A DNA stretch of 64,000 bases, taken from NCBI RefSeq assembly GCF_014805625.2, contig NW_023998414.1:42980319-43044318 (forward strand), given 5' to 3'. The notes under the pieces were generated by a model. It made no database searches, was not told where the DNA came from, and worked only from the letters and a program-made list of their open reading frames with translations. Origin of the DNA: Glossina fuscipes. Its lineage: Eukaryota > Arthropoda > Insecta > Diptera > Glossinidae. The translations under genes and the position numbers were made by a program. This document shows, in pieces, positions 48,915 through 59,440 of this stretch (its first letter is position 1; every line of letters begins with the position of its first letter).

Positions 48915-49311
48915 TTCAAATACGAATATTTTGTTTGTTGGACTACGTTTGGCATCTAGTACTGCTTGTGTAATATATCTTGGCATTAAAGAAACCAAGC
49001 ATTCTACTATATATACAGCAATTTTGTTCCATTCCCCAAGAAAACATTTCTTAAGGTTGTGTATGTTAGAAATCTTGTTTTCTATGTCAGCAGCACTAGT
49101 TTTTAAGCTTATTTATCACAGTTCTGATGATATTTCGTTTTTTACGCTCTCTCGGTCTCTTAAGTACGTTTGGTCGGTCTGCTCGGTGTTTACCTTTTGT
49201 GGTATTTGCTTTATTGTAATTTCTTATAAAAGTTTGAACAGTAGCACGACTAATGCCAAATTTTTTTTGCTATTTCTTTCACAAACGATTTTTTCTTATA
49301 TCTAACTTCTA
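48915..49311 (-). pseudogene. Internally deleted Tc1-like transposase relict
   Basis: Minus strand. From about 49,311 it reads as the N-terminal paired-type DNA-binding region of a Tc1-like transposase: EIAKKFGISRATVQTFIRNY, then the GRPR-like hook ADRPNVLKRPRERKK and NIIRTVINKLK. After a one-base frame change it passes within a few codons into EWNKIAVYIVECLVSLMPRY and then AVLDAKRSPTNK, which corresponds to the EWxxIP..-L--SMPRR---VIKAKGGxTKY C-terminus. The whole catalytic DDE domain is missing. This is a deletion derivative, probably non-autonomous even when it last moved. Terminal inverted repeats could not be fixed with confidence (CACAAAAAAGTATA near 48,846 versus a decayed counterpart near 49,360). 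Confidence 0.78.
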
Positions 49312-50486
49312 ATCACTTCTTCTAAGCTTCTACACATATTGATTGGTTTTTTTGTACATTTTGTGACATTTTAAAACAAAGGAATAACGGATAAATTGTT
49401 ATTAAAATGTGCGAAAGCAAACACGAAAACTAAGAACCGTTGACTGAAGATGTTTTTTTTTTTTCCAAAACTTTCATGCATGTATACTTTTTTGTGATAT
49501 TTTCTGTTCATAGCTTTAGTGTAGGTGAAAAAATTTTTGAATTGCTATTTTATATAAGTTTTTGCTTTTTAAGATGCATATTTTTTGAACGTCAATCAAT
49601 CAATGGAGTTTTTAATAAGAGAAACGTTTAATTTTTTGCAGTGTACATCGGCTTTATTGGGCTTCTGTATGTTTAAAAAAAGAAAAAAAAAAGGATTTGA
49701 TTGCTAATGCCCAAAAATATGTTATATATTTAATTGACAAGTCAAGTATTTTATTCATATATATTATTTTATTTGACGCCTAAAGGCTAGGCAATATTTT
49801 CTAAATACTTCGATTATCGATTATGCACATGTGCTTTATCATATAAAAATCTTGAAACTTAACAAACTTATATATACGCTTTCCTTCTCTCTCTTTCTCT
49901 CTCTCTCTCTATCTATCTATCTCTCTCTATCTATCTATCTATGTATCTATCTCTCTCTATCTCAGGTATAAACGCTATAAGAAGAGATAGAATATATGAA
50001 ATATAACTCCGGCACCCTTTCCTTGATGCTTGCATTCTTTTATAATAAATTATTGTGCACACTGTTGATTGTTGATTCACTGCAGTCACCTCCATACGAG
50101 GTTTTCTACTGGGATAGTGTGTGACTTGTCCATTTTCGTTGCAGTTTTTTTTTGTTTTTTCCTGTTTTTTTTATATTTAAAAAAATCGTCAATCATCTGA
50201 CAACAACGTGTTTTGCGTAATATTTTCTAGGTAGCTAAAGCAAAATGAAAAAGAAGGAAAAAATTAAAAAAACAAGTTTCAGTATTTACTATTTTCGAAG
50301 ATGAATCTTTTTCGTAATTTTCACTATTACAGTTATCGCTGCATTGGCTTTGCATTGGCATCTAACACCTTTTGCTATTTAGTCAGATCTGCAACACAAT
50401 TCGATTGCAACGTAATCCTATATTGCAACATTTACATTTACAATACAATAACAAGAGCAACAACAATATCAACATAAGCGCCAAAA
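49312..50486. other. Non-coding DNA with CT/CTAT microsatellite
   Basis: The array at 49,884-49,963 mixes CT and CTAT units. No gene supported. From about 50,390 the sequence is CAA-rich, as in fly 5' leaders. Confidence 0.55.
49884..49963. repeat. (CT)n/(CTAT)n compound microsatellite
   Basis: About 80 bp alternating CTCT and CTAT blocks. Confidence 0.9.
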
Positions 50487-50621
50487 ATGGCAACTAATAC
50501 AGTGACTACTGCGGCGGTTGCCATTTATGCAATATGTATTTGTTTTATATGCTGCTATTTTTTGTTTGGTTTTTTTTTTATTTTTGCATTTTTTCCTTCA
50601 CAGGAAACAAGTTATTGTTGA
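50487..50621 (+). CDS. Candidate 44-codon membrane micro-ORF
   Basis: An ATG in good fly context (GCCAAAAATGG) follows a CAA-rich leader-like stretch (AACAAGAGCAACAACAATAT). The frame reads MATNTVTTAAVAIYAICICF and then a Phe-rich hydrophobic run to a TGA at 50,619. It would be one membrane-spanning helix with Cys residues. Against it, the Phe run comes from T homopolymers, and TTTTTTCCTTCACAG at its end looks like a splice acceptor, so the stretch may be intron. No known micropeptide was recognised. Confidence 0.2.
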   Translation: MATNTVTTAAVAIYAICICFICCYFLFGFFFIFAFFPSQETSYC

Positions 50622-52800
50622 CAAGCGCTTAACACGCGCTTCAACAACATATCTAATAGCTTTGACATAATTAAAAGAAACGAATTTCGCTTTGAAAAGC
50701 AGCAGCTACGTATTCTGTGACAAAAATATTTGAAAACAATGCGAGATGCAATTAAGAGAAAATGGAAAATGTCGTTTTTGTTCTTTTTTTTTAATAGCTT
50801 TGATTTAAATTGCGACTACGAGACTTATAAATTGATTTGTTAACAACAAATTGTTATGGATTAATTTAAGTTTAATAGTGTTTTTATTTTTTTACGTCGA
50901 TGATATTGATTGTTCGCGCTCCTTTTGCAATTTGTCGGGGAATAATAAAAATCTTATGGCAATATCTCCTCTTTTAAAGTGCAAGATTTATGGATGAAGT
51001 TAAAGTGAATTTTTTTTTTTTTTAATAACACATTAAAATATCAGCCGATTTTGGGTAATCATTGCTAGCTCGAATGAGTCTATCATTCAGACGACCTTCT
51101 CATCAGTATCGTATGAATGCTCGGTTTTTATGGTCATCATCGAAGCCTTAGCTAAAGATCACACAATATCACGCACGTATACACACATACCTATATGTAT
51201 TATAAATACATCGTGTATAGAGATATAAACAGATAAAAATAGTTTTACCTTTGAAGTGCTCTATAAATAAATGAATTTTATGTTAATAACCAATTGTTCG
51301 CTTAAGAGGCAAACTTAAAAATTTAGTCATTTTGAGTTTGCAAATGTAAAAAGCGTTTAAAAAAAATATTTCTTTCACAATTACTCGTAGCCTTGTTACG
51401 CTGATTCGTACTATGTTTGGATGTATTTGTGATAGTATTTGTTTTTTTTTTTTAAAGAAAACGAAAAAAAAAAAAAAACAATTAAGAAAGAACGACTATA
51501 GACGAATTTTATAATAGTCAATATCCCATAGCTTGGACGCAAATGCACGACATTGCATATATATATTTATCTATATATTTCTATATATATATACATAGAT
51601 ATGGTTGATTATCGAATTGAATGTTGCTTATTGTAATAGATATTATCGTATCTTATCGTATCTTCCTATACTGTTTAGCTAGTAACAAAATATAAGCAGA
51701 TATTTCGTCTTACTTATATATGATTTTTAGTAAGTTGTTGATGGCGATGGCATGGCACAGTTAGGCTGATCTAATTGAATTTTGAACTTACCAAGAGATA
51801 AGGTGCACTGAGGTCAAATTTAAAGATCTTGCAATTTTTAGGAGCATCATTAAAAATGAAGAACTATGCCTGTACCGACCGAGCACCCACTACATAGCTA
51901 CGAACAAAGTAAACTCTGTCGCACTTGACCTTTGAACCCACCAACACTCACCTGGTTATCGCGATTCTTATCTGCTCGGCTACGCACATACAAGCCACAA
52001 GACTTCTATAACTTTCAAAGATAATTAACGCGTTTAGGGACGATTTTTTTTCCTTTTTCCTCCCTTTTTTCCTTATTTATTTATTAATACTGTATACCAA
52101 GTACGGTTATCGATGCATATCAAGCGACAAGATTTGAATTCGTTTTGTTGAAAGAATAATTTAATATCGAGTTTGGCTTCTTTTTATGCATGTCCGAATA
52201 TATGGCCAAGGGTGTCAAGAAGTTAAGAAGAATAGTACATCTTTCTCCAATTTTAGATGCTATTCACAACGTGGGCGTTGCGCCGGTTTTAAAATCACAA
52301 TTTTGGAAGTGAAAAAAAAACATGAAAGGACCACCAACTCGGTCGAATTTCGTGCATAGTTTAATTTATCATTTTCACATCGTTATAGCGTATGTTCTCG
52401 TAAAAGACTGAAACAAAGACCAAAGAATGAAACAGACACTTCTCCTTGTGGAATTTTTATTTTATTTTTCAAGTTTTATCTCATTATCTCAAGTGAACCT
52501 GTGAACTTTGTTTTATATAAATTATTTCGTTGGCGCATAACACATTTTTGTTTTTAATTTCACTGATTCATTGATTTTGTCCCGTACATTCTTCTTCATT
52601 TCGACTTGGAAGTGATTGGGCGTCCTTCAAATTTCCCTAATTTATTTCGATGGAAACGCTTTTTCTGAAATTCGTTTGCTTCATTTGTTTCGTTATTGTC
52701 GAGTAGTTCGACTAAACTCTTGTAAAATAATGAATGATACAACAAAATATTGATTTTGAAACTTAACGTTGAAAACATAAATTAAATATACATATATTTA
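50622..52800. other. Non-coding DNA
   Basis: AT-rich, with poly-T (51,010-51,022), A homopolymers near 51,465 and TA-rich tracts at 51,556-51,600. No gene supported. Confidence 0.55.
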
Positions 52801-53260
52801 TAAATTTTGTTTCTTTTTTTTTTTCTGAATTGATTTAAGCTTGTCCGTCCGTCTGTCCGCCTGCCTATTTTGTTTTCGAATTTAACTAGCAAAGATACTT
52901 ATCAACTGTCTTAAAAGTGCTTTGTAAACTCCCCAACTACTAATGGTTAGAGATATGGTTGGATTTGGAGACTTGCTCCCTCTCAAATTCGGTAACGTAA
53001 CATACTTCCATATCTTAATCGTAACTACGTTTGTTTGCTTTGTTAAACGAATTGGTAAGTGTTACATTCAAGTTTATCTCCATAGCCTGCTTGTTGCGTT
53101 GCGTTCAACCTAGAGGGTTCAACTTTTGCGATATTTTGATGAAAATTGGTACACTAATGTGTTTTTTTACCCTAAGAGATTCGTCCAGGGCGTCATTTAT
53201 TAAAGCTACTGTTATTACAGTAACATTTCGCGAATTCCTCAAGCCGAAACCAATATGATA
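52801..53260 (+). mobile_element. GTCY-bearing dispersed repeat, partial
   Basis: TGATTTAAGCTTGTCCGTCC, a GTCY run to 52,866, then AACTAGCAAAGATACTTATC and, further on, GATATTTTGATGAAAATTGG. The layout is that of the other GTCY elements, but too diverged to place in family 1 or 2. Confidence 0.5.
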
Positions 53261-53847
53261 TATGTATATATAAGTTTTACTTCAGTCGAATGAACGGTTT
53301 TCTTATTTCAGAATGGCACGTGCACAGCGGACATTCATTCTTGTCTACATAATACAGAGATTCCCATCCGTAAAATCATCTTTTTTATGTTATTTCATAA
53401 TTATTCTTATTATTTATTTAGCCAAAGAAATAAATTCTAACACTAAAGACGTAAAGGAGTAGCATCTAAGGCTATCGGCTTATGTTATTAATTGAATTGT
53501 GTGTCTTATGTGTTTTGCTGTAACTGGAAAAGTACGCTTGGAGTATGAATTTTCCACAAAGATCGACGAGCAACAGTCAGAGGGCCACAGAACGCCACAC
53601 ACAGCAACTTCTTTCAATGCCCTCGCTTTGTCGCTTCTTCTATTGTTTTGTTGAATAAAGGTGTGTTTGCGTGCCGTTTTAATTAAAATTGTATTGATAT
53701 AAACAAATTAAGATTACTTTTATTTTACCTCTTTTCTCGCAAAAAATTCTCATTTATTTTATTTATACCAACGGATGTATCCGTGTACTTTTTGTAAAAG
53801 CTAAGCAGATGCGAAACGTGTTACACATAACGTGATACGTATAATAC
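53261..53847. other. Non-coding DNA
   Basis: Nothing recognisable in this stretch. Confidence 0.5.
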
Positions 53848-54275
53848 GGTGGTCAAAACAAAGGTTGGACATTTTTGCTGAAAAGAATAGTTTTGGAGAT
53901 TGTGTTTAAAGATGCCGAAAATCGGGGCAATATTTTATATAATCGTTACTTTGAAACACATAGGCTTTGAAACATGAGGTGTCATCTTTTTTACATGATA
54001 AAGCTATTGTCGCACGAGCTGGATAGCAGGTGGCGTAGTTCGGCCGAAAATCAAAGTCGCCCAGGTCAAGATCGTTCGGTCATGCATCCGTTAACTGCAA
54101 ACCGCAATGCAGCAACATTTACGAAAATTACCCCGTCAGGCCGCAAGCCTTTTCAACCTGTAACTCGTCGTGATTGCAAGGAGAATTTAACTATTTCTCC
54201 TGAATTCGCGAAATCCTCGATATGCGAAGTCCTCGCTCGAGTGTACGTCAGAGCAGTTAAAAATGAGCCTTAAAA
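53848..54275 (+). pseudogene. Tc1-like element remnant (probable)
   Basis: The left edge GGTGGTCAAAACAAAGGTTG followed by GACATTTTTG resembles the terminal repeats of Tc1-like elements (CAGTGGTCAAAA...GGACA). Beyond it, a 99-codon frame (53,974-54,273) reads RPGQDRSVMHPLTANRNAAT, then KITPSGRK and NLTISPEFAKSSICEVLARV, which has the layout of the GRGRxR-hook and second helix-turn-helix of Tc1-like transposases (RKxxxxLxISxxSVxRIL). Sequence identity is low, so the assignment is tentative. No catalytic domain was found downstream. Confidence 0.4.
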
Positions 54276-55871
54276 CGAAATCAAAAAGAATAATTTTGCT
54301 TAAGGAGTCACGTTTCGAACGTATCTGAAAACCTCCTTTTTCATGTTACCTGTCAAATGTAATCGCTATAGCAGTTGTATGCAGACTTTTGAAGAGTGCA
54401 CTGTCTGATGAGTTGAGTAATATGAACGAAAGTGCTGTTCTTTTGTACGATGGGGGATTTAGCTGCATGGAGCTCTCATGTTTTGCCAGAGACATTTTTC
54501 TCCTCTTTCTGGTGTAGTAGCGTTGTCACGTTTCTCGGCATTGCGGCTGTTGTGAGGACCCGGTTGAAGCTTTGTCCACTTCGCCAATGTCCATGTGCAT
54601 TGTGTTGATTGGCGTCACATTTTCGAAGACCATCTCACACCATGTTTACTTTGGTATTTTTTTCTTTTACTGTATTTCTGGTACCATCGTTATTAGGAGC
54701 TTCGGTAGCAAATCTTCTAGATTCGGTCTAACAATGGGAACGACTCATTACGGTAATTTCTTGGTGGTTGCCCTTGCTCCCCAAATCGCGGGAACATTAA
54801 ATACGTGAGGTGTTAGATACGCCTGGCCATTGTGAGAGAGAAAGAACAGCAGAGTACCCTTGTTCCCTGTGAGACCTGAGTCAGTTTATTTCATTCCGTG
54901 TGCCATCGGGCACTGTCGACTGTCGGAGGCGCAACAAAGTTTCGCAGCGTTACTGCTCTACCTATTTACAAGAATAGCGATCTGTGGTCATCGTTGCTTT
55001 TACGCTTTCTGTTATAAGCAAAATCGAAAATTAAAAAAAAAACATAAAAGTCGCTCACTTAAATAAGGGGACGCCATGCTATGTTCTAGCGGTGTTTGCA
55101 ACGTTAAACAAAAAATGCACTCGTTTTCTTTTGAAATTTGCAATATTTCGCGGAAAAACGTTGAAACTCGTTGCTTGTGTTCCGTTCGCTTTTATTGCAA
55201 AATTGAAAGGTTTTCGCTAGAAAGCATATCAGTTGACGATGACTGAGAAATGAAAACGAGCTGAGCTAAATCTTCAAAGTTTTAATAAATTCTTCATCTC
55301 AAGCTCGCGATCTAAAATTAAATGCACATAAAAATATTATTCAGAGTCATGTAAACATATTGTGTGCAAAAATGCTTTTATTGACCTTCTGACTCGTGAC
55401 GTTGATTCGTCAGATAGATAGATACCTTTTCTTCTGCTGTGATTATATTAATATCGGATTTGAACTTTCTTTATTAAATCATTCGCTATTATTTAACTGT
55501 CTTCCATGTTTATTGCGTTTATTTATTGCTGGTGGACTTTCTTTTTTTTATTTTCTTTTATTTATTTTTGTTTTTGTTGTTGTTGTTGTTGTTTATCTTT
55601 AATGAGAAATTAATAAGAAACTGCTCTGCAAAGGGGTTTCTTATCTGCTAAGCCAAAGAAAGAATCAACACAATATAGAAAAAGAAAAGAATAGTCGAGA
55701 GGAGAGACAATAGAGACACTTTCGCTATCGTATCAAAAAAATAAATAAATAAAAAATAAAAAAAATCTAAACTGAGACGATGTTTGCTAAAATCTTTTTT
55801 TGGCTAAGCAATCGTTATCCAAAGATGTCTACAAATTCTGTTTCCTTACAATTAGTAAAATGAGAGAGAAC

Positions 55872-55902
<31 letters not shown>

Positions 55903-56320
55903 GAATGGCTAAACAAATTCTTTCAAATATTATACAAAGTATTTGATTGATTTAAGATCATTATCGCTTCTTAAAGCAAAAACAAAAAGACAACAAAAAA
56001 AAATAAATAAATACTTATGCTAATGTTGCCTAACACCCGTTTACTTTTCGGCCAAGTTATCTAAATTTTCGATTTCTTTCTTCTTAAAAACTTTGGAAGC
56101 GTATTCCATAATATTTCAAATATCAAAACGAAAGTGAAATTTCTTTTTTCCCTTCTATGAATTCTTAAAACCTAATTAACTTACAATCTGGAAAGTTATA
56201 GAAAGAAAGGCAAAGCAGATTTACTTTTACATTGACAAACATTCACCGTATTTATCGTATACCGTGCGCGCAACTTTGAAAGAAAAAGTGAAAATGACAT
56301 ATTTAAAATAAGCTAAGAGA
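54276..56320. other. Non-coding DNA with simple repeats
   Basis: No supported gene over 2 kb. It includes a TTG array near 55,565-55,592 and a (GA)n array at 55,863-55,902. Confidence 0.55.
55863..55902. repeat. (GA)n microsatellite
   Basis: Interrupted GAGA run with 12 consecutive AG units in the middle; it would be a dense set of GAGAG pentamers. Confidence 0.9.
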
Positions 56321-56650
56321 GAGGCTACATTCGGCTTGGACCGAATTTTATTATGCCGTCGCTAGCTTTTCGGCCCTTGCTTCGAGAAGTCGTGGCAATT
56401 AAAACCTATATACGTCGGCAGTCGAGAAGCGCTAGCACAACGGTTATAGGATCTGATGCGGGATTTTTAATGCGGCCATATTTCATATGGCTTCTTTTCA
56501 CATTAAAATTTTTAAAAATATTGCATCCTTTTGTGCTCCTGACTACAGATGGAGGAAGTACAAAACAAAAATTAGAGAACAAATGCGTTTGGGAAAGTTT
56601 TGAAATCTGAAAAAGCGGACAGACGTACAGACGTACAGACGAGGAGACAT
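56321..56650 (-). mobile_element. GTCY-bearing dispersed repeat with palindromic TTCGG...CCGAA end
   Basis: The left edge carries a near-palindrome TTCGGCTTGGACCGAA (56,330-56,345), also found diverged at 57,126-57,140. The right part is a GACR run at 56,616-56,648 (GGACAGACGTACAGACGTAC). No coding capacity. Confidence 0.5.
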
Positions 56651-57789
56651 GTATGACATGTATGATGACATGTTATGAGGTCTCCGTAGCATACATTTCT
56701 AAGCGTTACAAACAATTCGTTTGACAAATCTAATATGCCCGCGCATGCGGTGAGTGTGTAAGAGACAAAGTAAGACAATTTGTTACTACTTTTACTGTCG
56801 TAAAATACCAATGACAAGGTTCCATCCGGCAAAACCCTTAATTAAAAATTCTGCTCAGCAAATTTAGTTTCCACTGCTTGGCACATACACTGCTTGAACA
56901 TAACCGTGCATGCACGCGTATGCAATCACCCAAGTTAAGTCAATAATTGAATTAAAGAAAACTGTTGCTTTGTTTATGTGAATCTTCTTTTTTACATTAA
57001 TCGTCACTTAATGTTTTATCTAAAAGAAAGTTTATACATTTTTGTTTGTTTGCTTGTTCGTTTTAAGTCCCATATTGTTGTTAAAGTTGAACGACTTTGC
57101 AAAACAAACTAGAAAAAAAATTATATTCGGCTTAGGCCGACTCTTTCTATTATCCATATACATGCACTATACGTTTGCGTTTTCTTCAATGCAAATTAAT
57201 TTAGTTATGCTCTCTTAACCATAACATATCGGCCCTATGGCCGGCCTGACCGATTCGCTGTAACGTACGAAATAGGTGAGAATCATCATTTATTTGACTA
57301 ATAGTAGGCGAATTTATGGACCGATGTAATTAAGCTGGGGCCTTAGTGACCAGTCTGAGAAGAAGCTTAATGCAATGTTCTTATAAGCATTTCAGAAGTG
57401 TGATTAGATCTCTGTGACGGATAAAAAATTGTGGAAAAATTGTGCGACAACAACAGTTGATCGACAGTCTGCGGCGAACGCTACTCGCACCCTCGTAGGT
57501 ATATAAGTGTTTGCCAATTATGCTAAAGTGAAGTGAACGTGAGTTAAGTCAGATCACGCCCAGACATAATCGCATTGAAATCAAGTGTTAATGCGTATAC
57601 ATACCCAGGCAGATAGGAACGTCTATCGATCATCATTATCCATCACCTGCTACATTGAAATGCTGGGCATGGTCTTTTCGTTTTTTTTTTTACGCTTACA
57701 AATACTTTTGCAAAAGGGGAAAAGCCGCAAACGTAAGCTTTAAATATAAAAAAGAGAAAAGAAAAGTTTCTTTGCTCACTTTTACTCAC
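56651..57789. other. Non-coding DNA
   Basis: It contains a second copy of the TTCGGCTTAGGCCGA near-palindrome (57,126-57,140) and a TATA-like GGTATATAAGTG at about 57,498. No coding sequence was found behind the latter. Confidence 0.5.
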
Positions 57790-57837
57790 CGAAACTGATT
57801 GTGATGCAAGTGTTGTACGGTTTAATTCGTTAGACAT
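57790..57837 (-). CDS. Candidate isolated first coding exon of an unidentified gene
   Basis: On the minus strand, ATG (57,837-57,835) in context AAATAATGT opens exactly 16 codons, MSNELNRTTLASQSVS, directly followed by a consensus donor TCG|GTGAGT. The peptide has a normal, non-repetitive composition, unlike neighbouring chance frames. If real, the remaining exons lie to the left on the minus strand or outside the window. I did not find a matching downstream exon, so the gene cannot be identified. It could also be a chance ATG in front of a donor. Confidence 0.3.
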
Positions 57838-59199
57838 TATTTCTTTAGGTCTTTCAGTTATGTTTGAATTTTATTGATTTTTATGTGTCGAACTTTTCAC
57901 CTTTACTGCCAAACTGGAAGTATGGCGAGCTTGTACTTCTTCGTAGTACAAGAATTGTTATTAATCGCTGAAGATGCGTTGTCTGTTGTTGTTTATGTCG
58001 CAAGCGAGCCATCAGTTTTTCTGTATATATTTAAGCATTTCTTTTTCTTTTTTTAGTGTTTATTAAATCGCACAAAAATGAAAATAAAACAATGAATATT
58101 TAAAGCGTTTATGCCACGGCATGGATTCTTAACTTGACGTACTTTTAACAGAAAGATAGGCCTTTTACATGAGGCTAGGTTTAGCATATCCTTGCGGCGA
58201 TTGACGTTCGTTATATTCGCATACGAAGTACATTGGATTGCATTCGCTTCGTATGTTAGCAAGGTTGAAAGAGCATGCAATGGCCTGCAATTCAATATCA
58301 TATTGCAGTGCATCTAACGGTAAGTAGAGTTGTAATAAGAAGAAAAGAAGAAGGCAAAAATTTAGTACAAAAGAGGGAGAGGAGAATACAATAAAAACAA
58401 TGACTTATTTTTATTAAGCGACTTTGGCGATCAACTAGTACATGCAATGAAGAGTCTCAGCGCATCGACGCCGAGCGAGCTAGCAAAGAGTGCCAAATAA
58501 TCAGATAATTCTAATATAATAATAGATGTTAAGTCTCCCATAACATTATATGGTAATCTTGCAGTCCAAATTCTATTTCCTTGCCCTTACTATTAGAATA
58601 TGTCCAGTTTGCATTTGCAAGAAGACTTTATTACCCGGGCTTAATATAGAGTTAGTTTGCAAGAGCCAATGGCATACGAAGGTCTTCAATACGAATCTAA
58701 AGGGACAGCCACAAGATATAGCTTGATTGATTTATTTATTCCTTTACTTACACATGAAAGTCAGCTAAAATATATTAACAGTCGAATTCAATTGATTCGA
58801 TTAGAAATAAGTTTTGTACTAATTATGAACTTGAAAACTAATGAAGTAAAGGAGAAGAAGAATAATAAAAATAATTCTTGTGTAAATAAATAAGAAAGGA
58901 AAAAAGCATGTACGCTACTAGCACAGAAGTACAAATCCAAGTTGCACGTGAGTTGCAAAAGCTTGGCAATCGATAACAGTTAGCAACATCGGTTAAATGT
59001 CGAATCATAGTGAGACGTAAAGATTGCAAGTCAGCTTAAGTAGAACGTGGGGAAATCGCGCCCAGTAAACAACAGCAAAACAACACAAAGTTGTTTTGAT
59101 AGACTCGACAGGATCCGATATTGAGATTAACTGACAGACATCTTTTAGGCTTAGGCAAATAACTCTGAACAGATTAAACGGCTCTTAATTATATTTACA
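57838..59199. other. Non-coding DNA
   Basis: No recognisable gene or element; short open frames only. Confidence 0.5.
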
Positions 59200-59440
59200 T
59201 TGACTGAGCTTAACGCAGAATAAATCTGCGATTCTCAAATGATGTTAAGTATAACACAAGCAGTTTATTTTCATAAGGAGGAGGCAGACAGACAAGGGGG
59301 TCCCAGCCCAAATTCCTAAGGGCAAAGAGCAAGAATTGCTTTCGAACGAATTCAATTGAGTGCACATAACGCCTATTGAAGGCATATTCAATCATTGGTG
59401 TAATTGAGCCCATGTATAGCCGTTTTCTTTACGCCTTTCC
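59200..59440 (-). pseudogene. Non-LTR retrotransposon relict: C-terminal RT fragment
   Basis: Minus-strand frame 59,413-59,210 reads LYMGSITPMIEYAFNRR (counterpart of the LVRPILEYGSxVW motif), VRKQFLLFALRNLGWDP and LPPPYENKLLVLYLTSFENRR, which are the jockey/I-like RT C-terminal motifs in order. It is the same region as the 44.1-kb fragment but clearly diverged from it, so this is an independent insertion or lineage. Truncated on both sides. Confidence 0.82.

Noticed and set aside
48931..49305. 124-codon plus-strand frame
   Set aside because: Antisense of the Tc1-like relict, which explains the openness.
57480..57560. GGTATATAAGTG, considered as a core promoter or LTR
   Set aside because: No long terminal repeat pair and no downstream frame.
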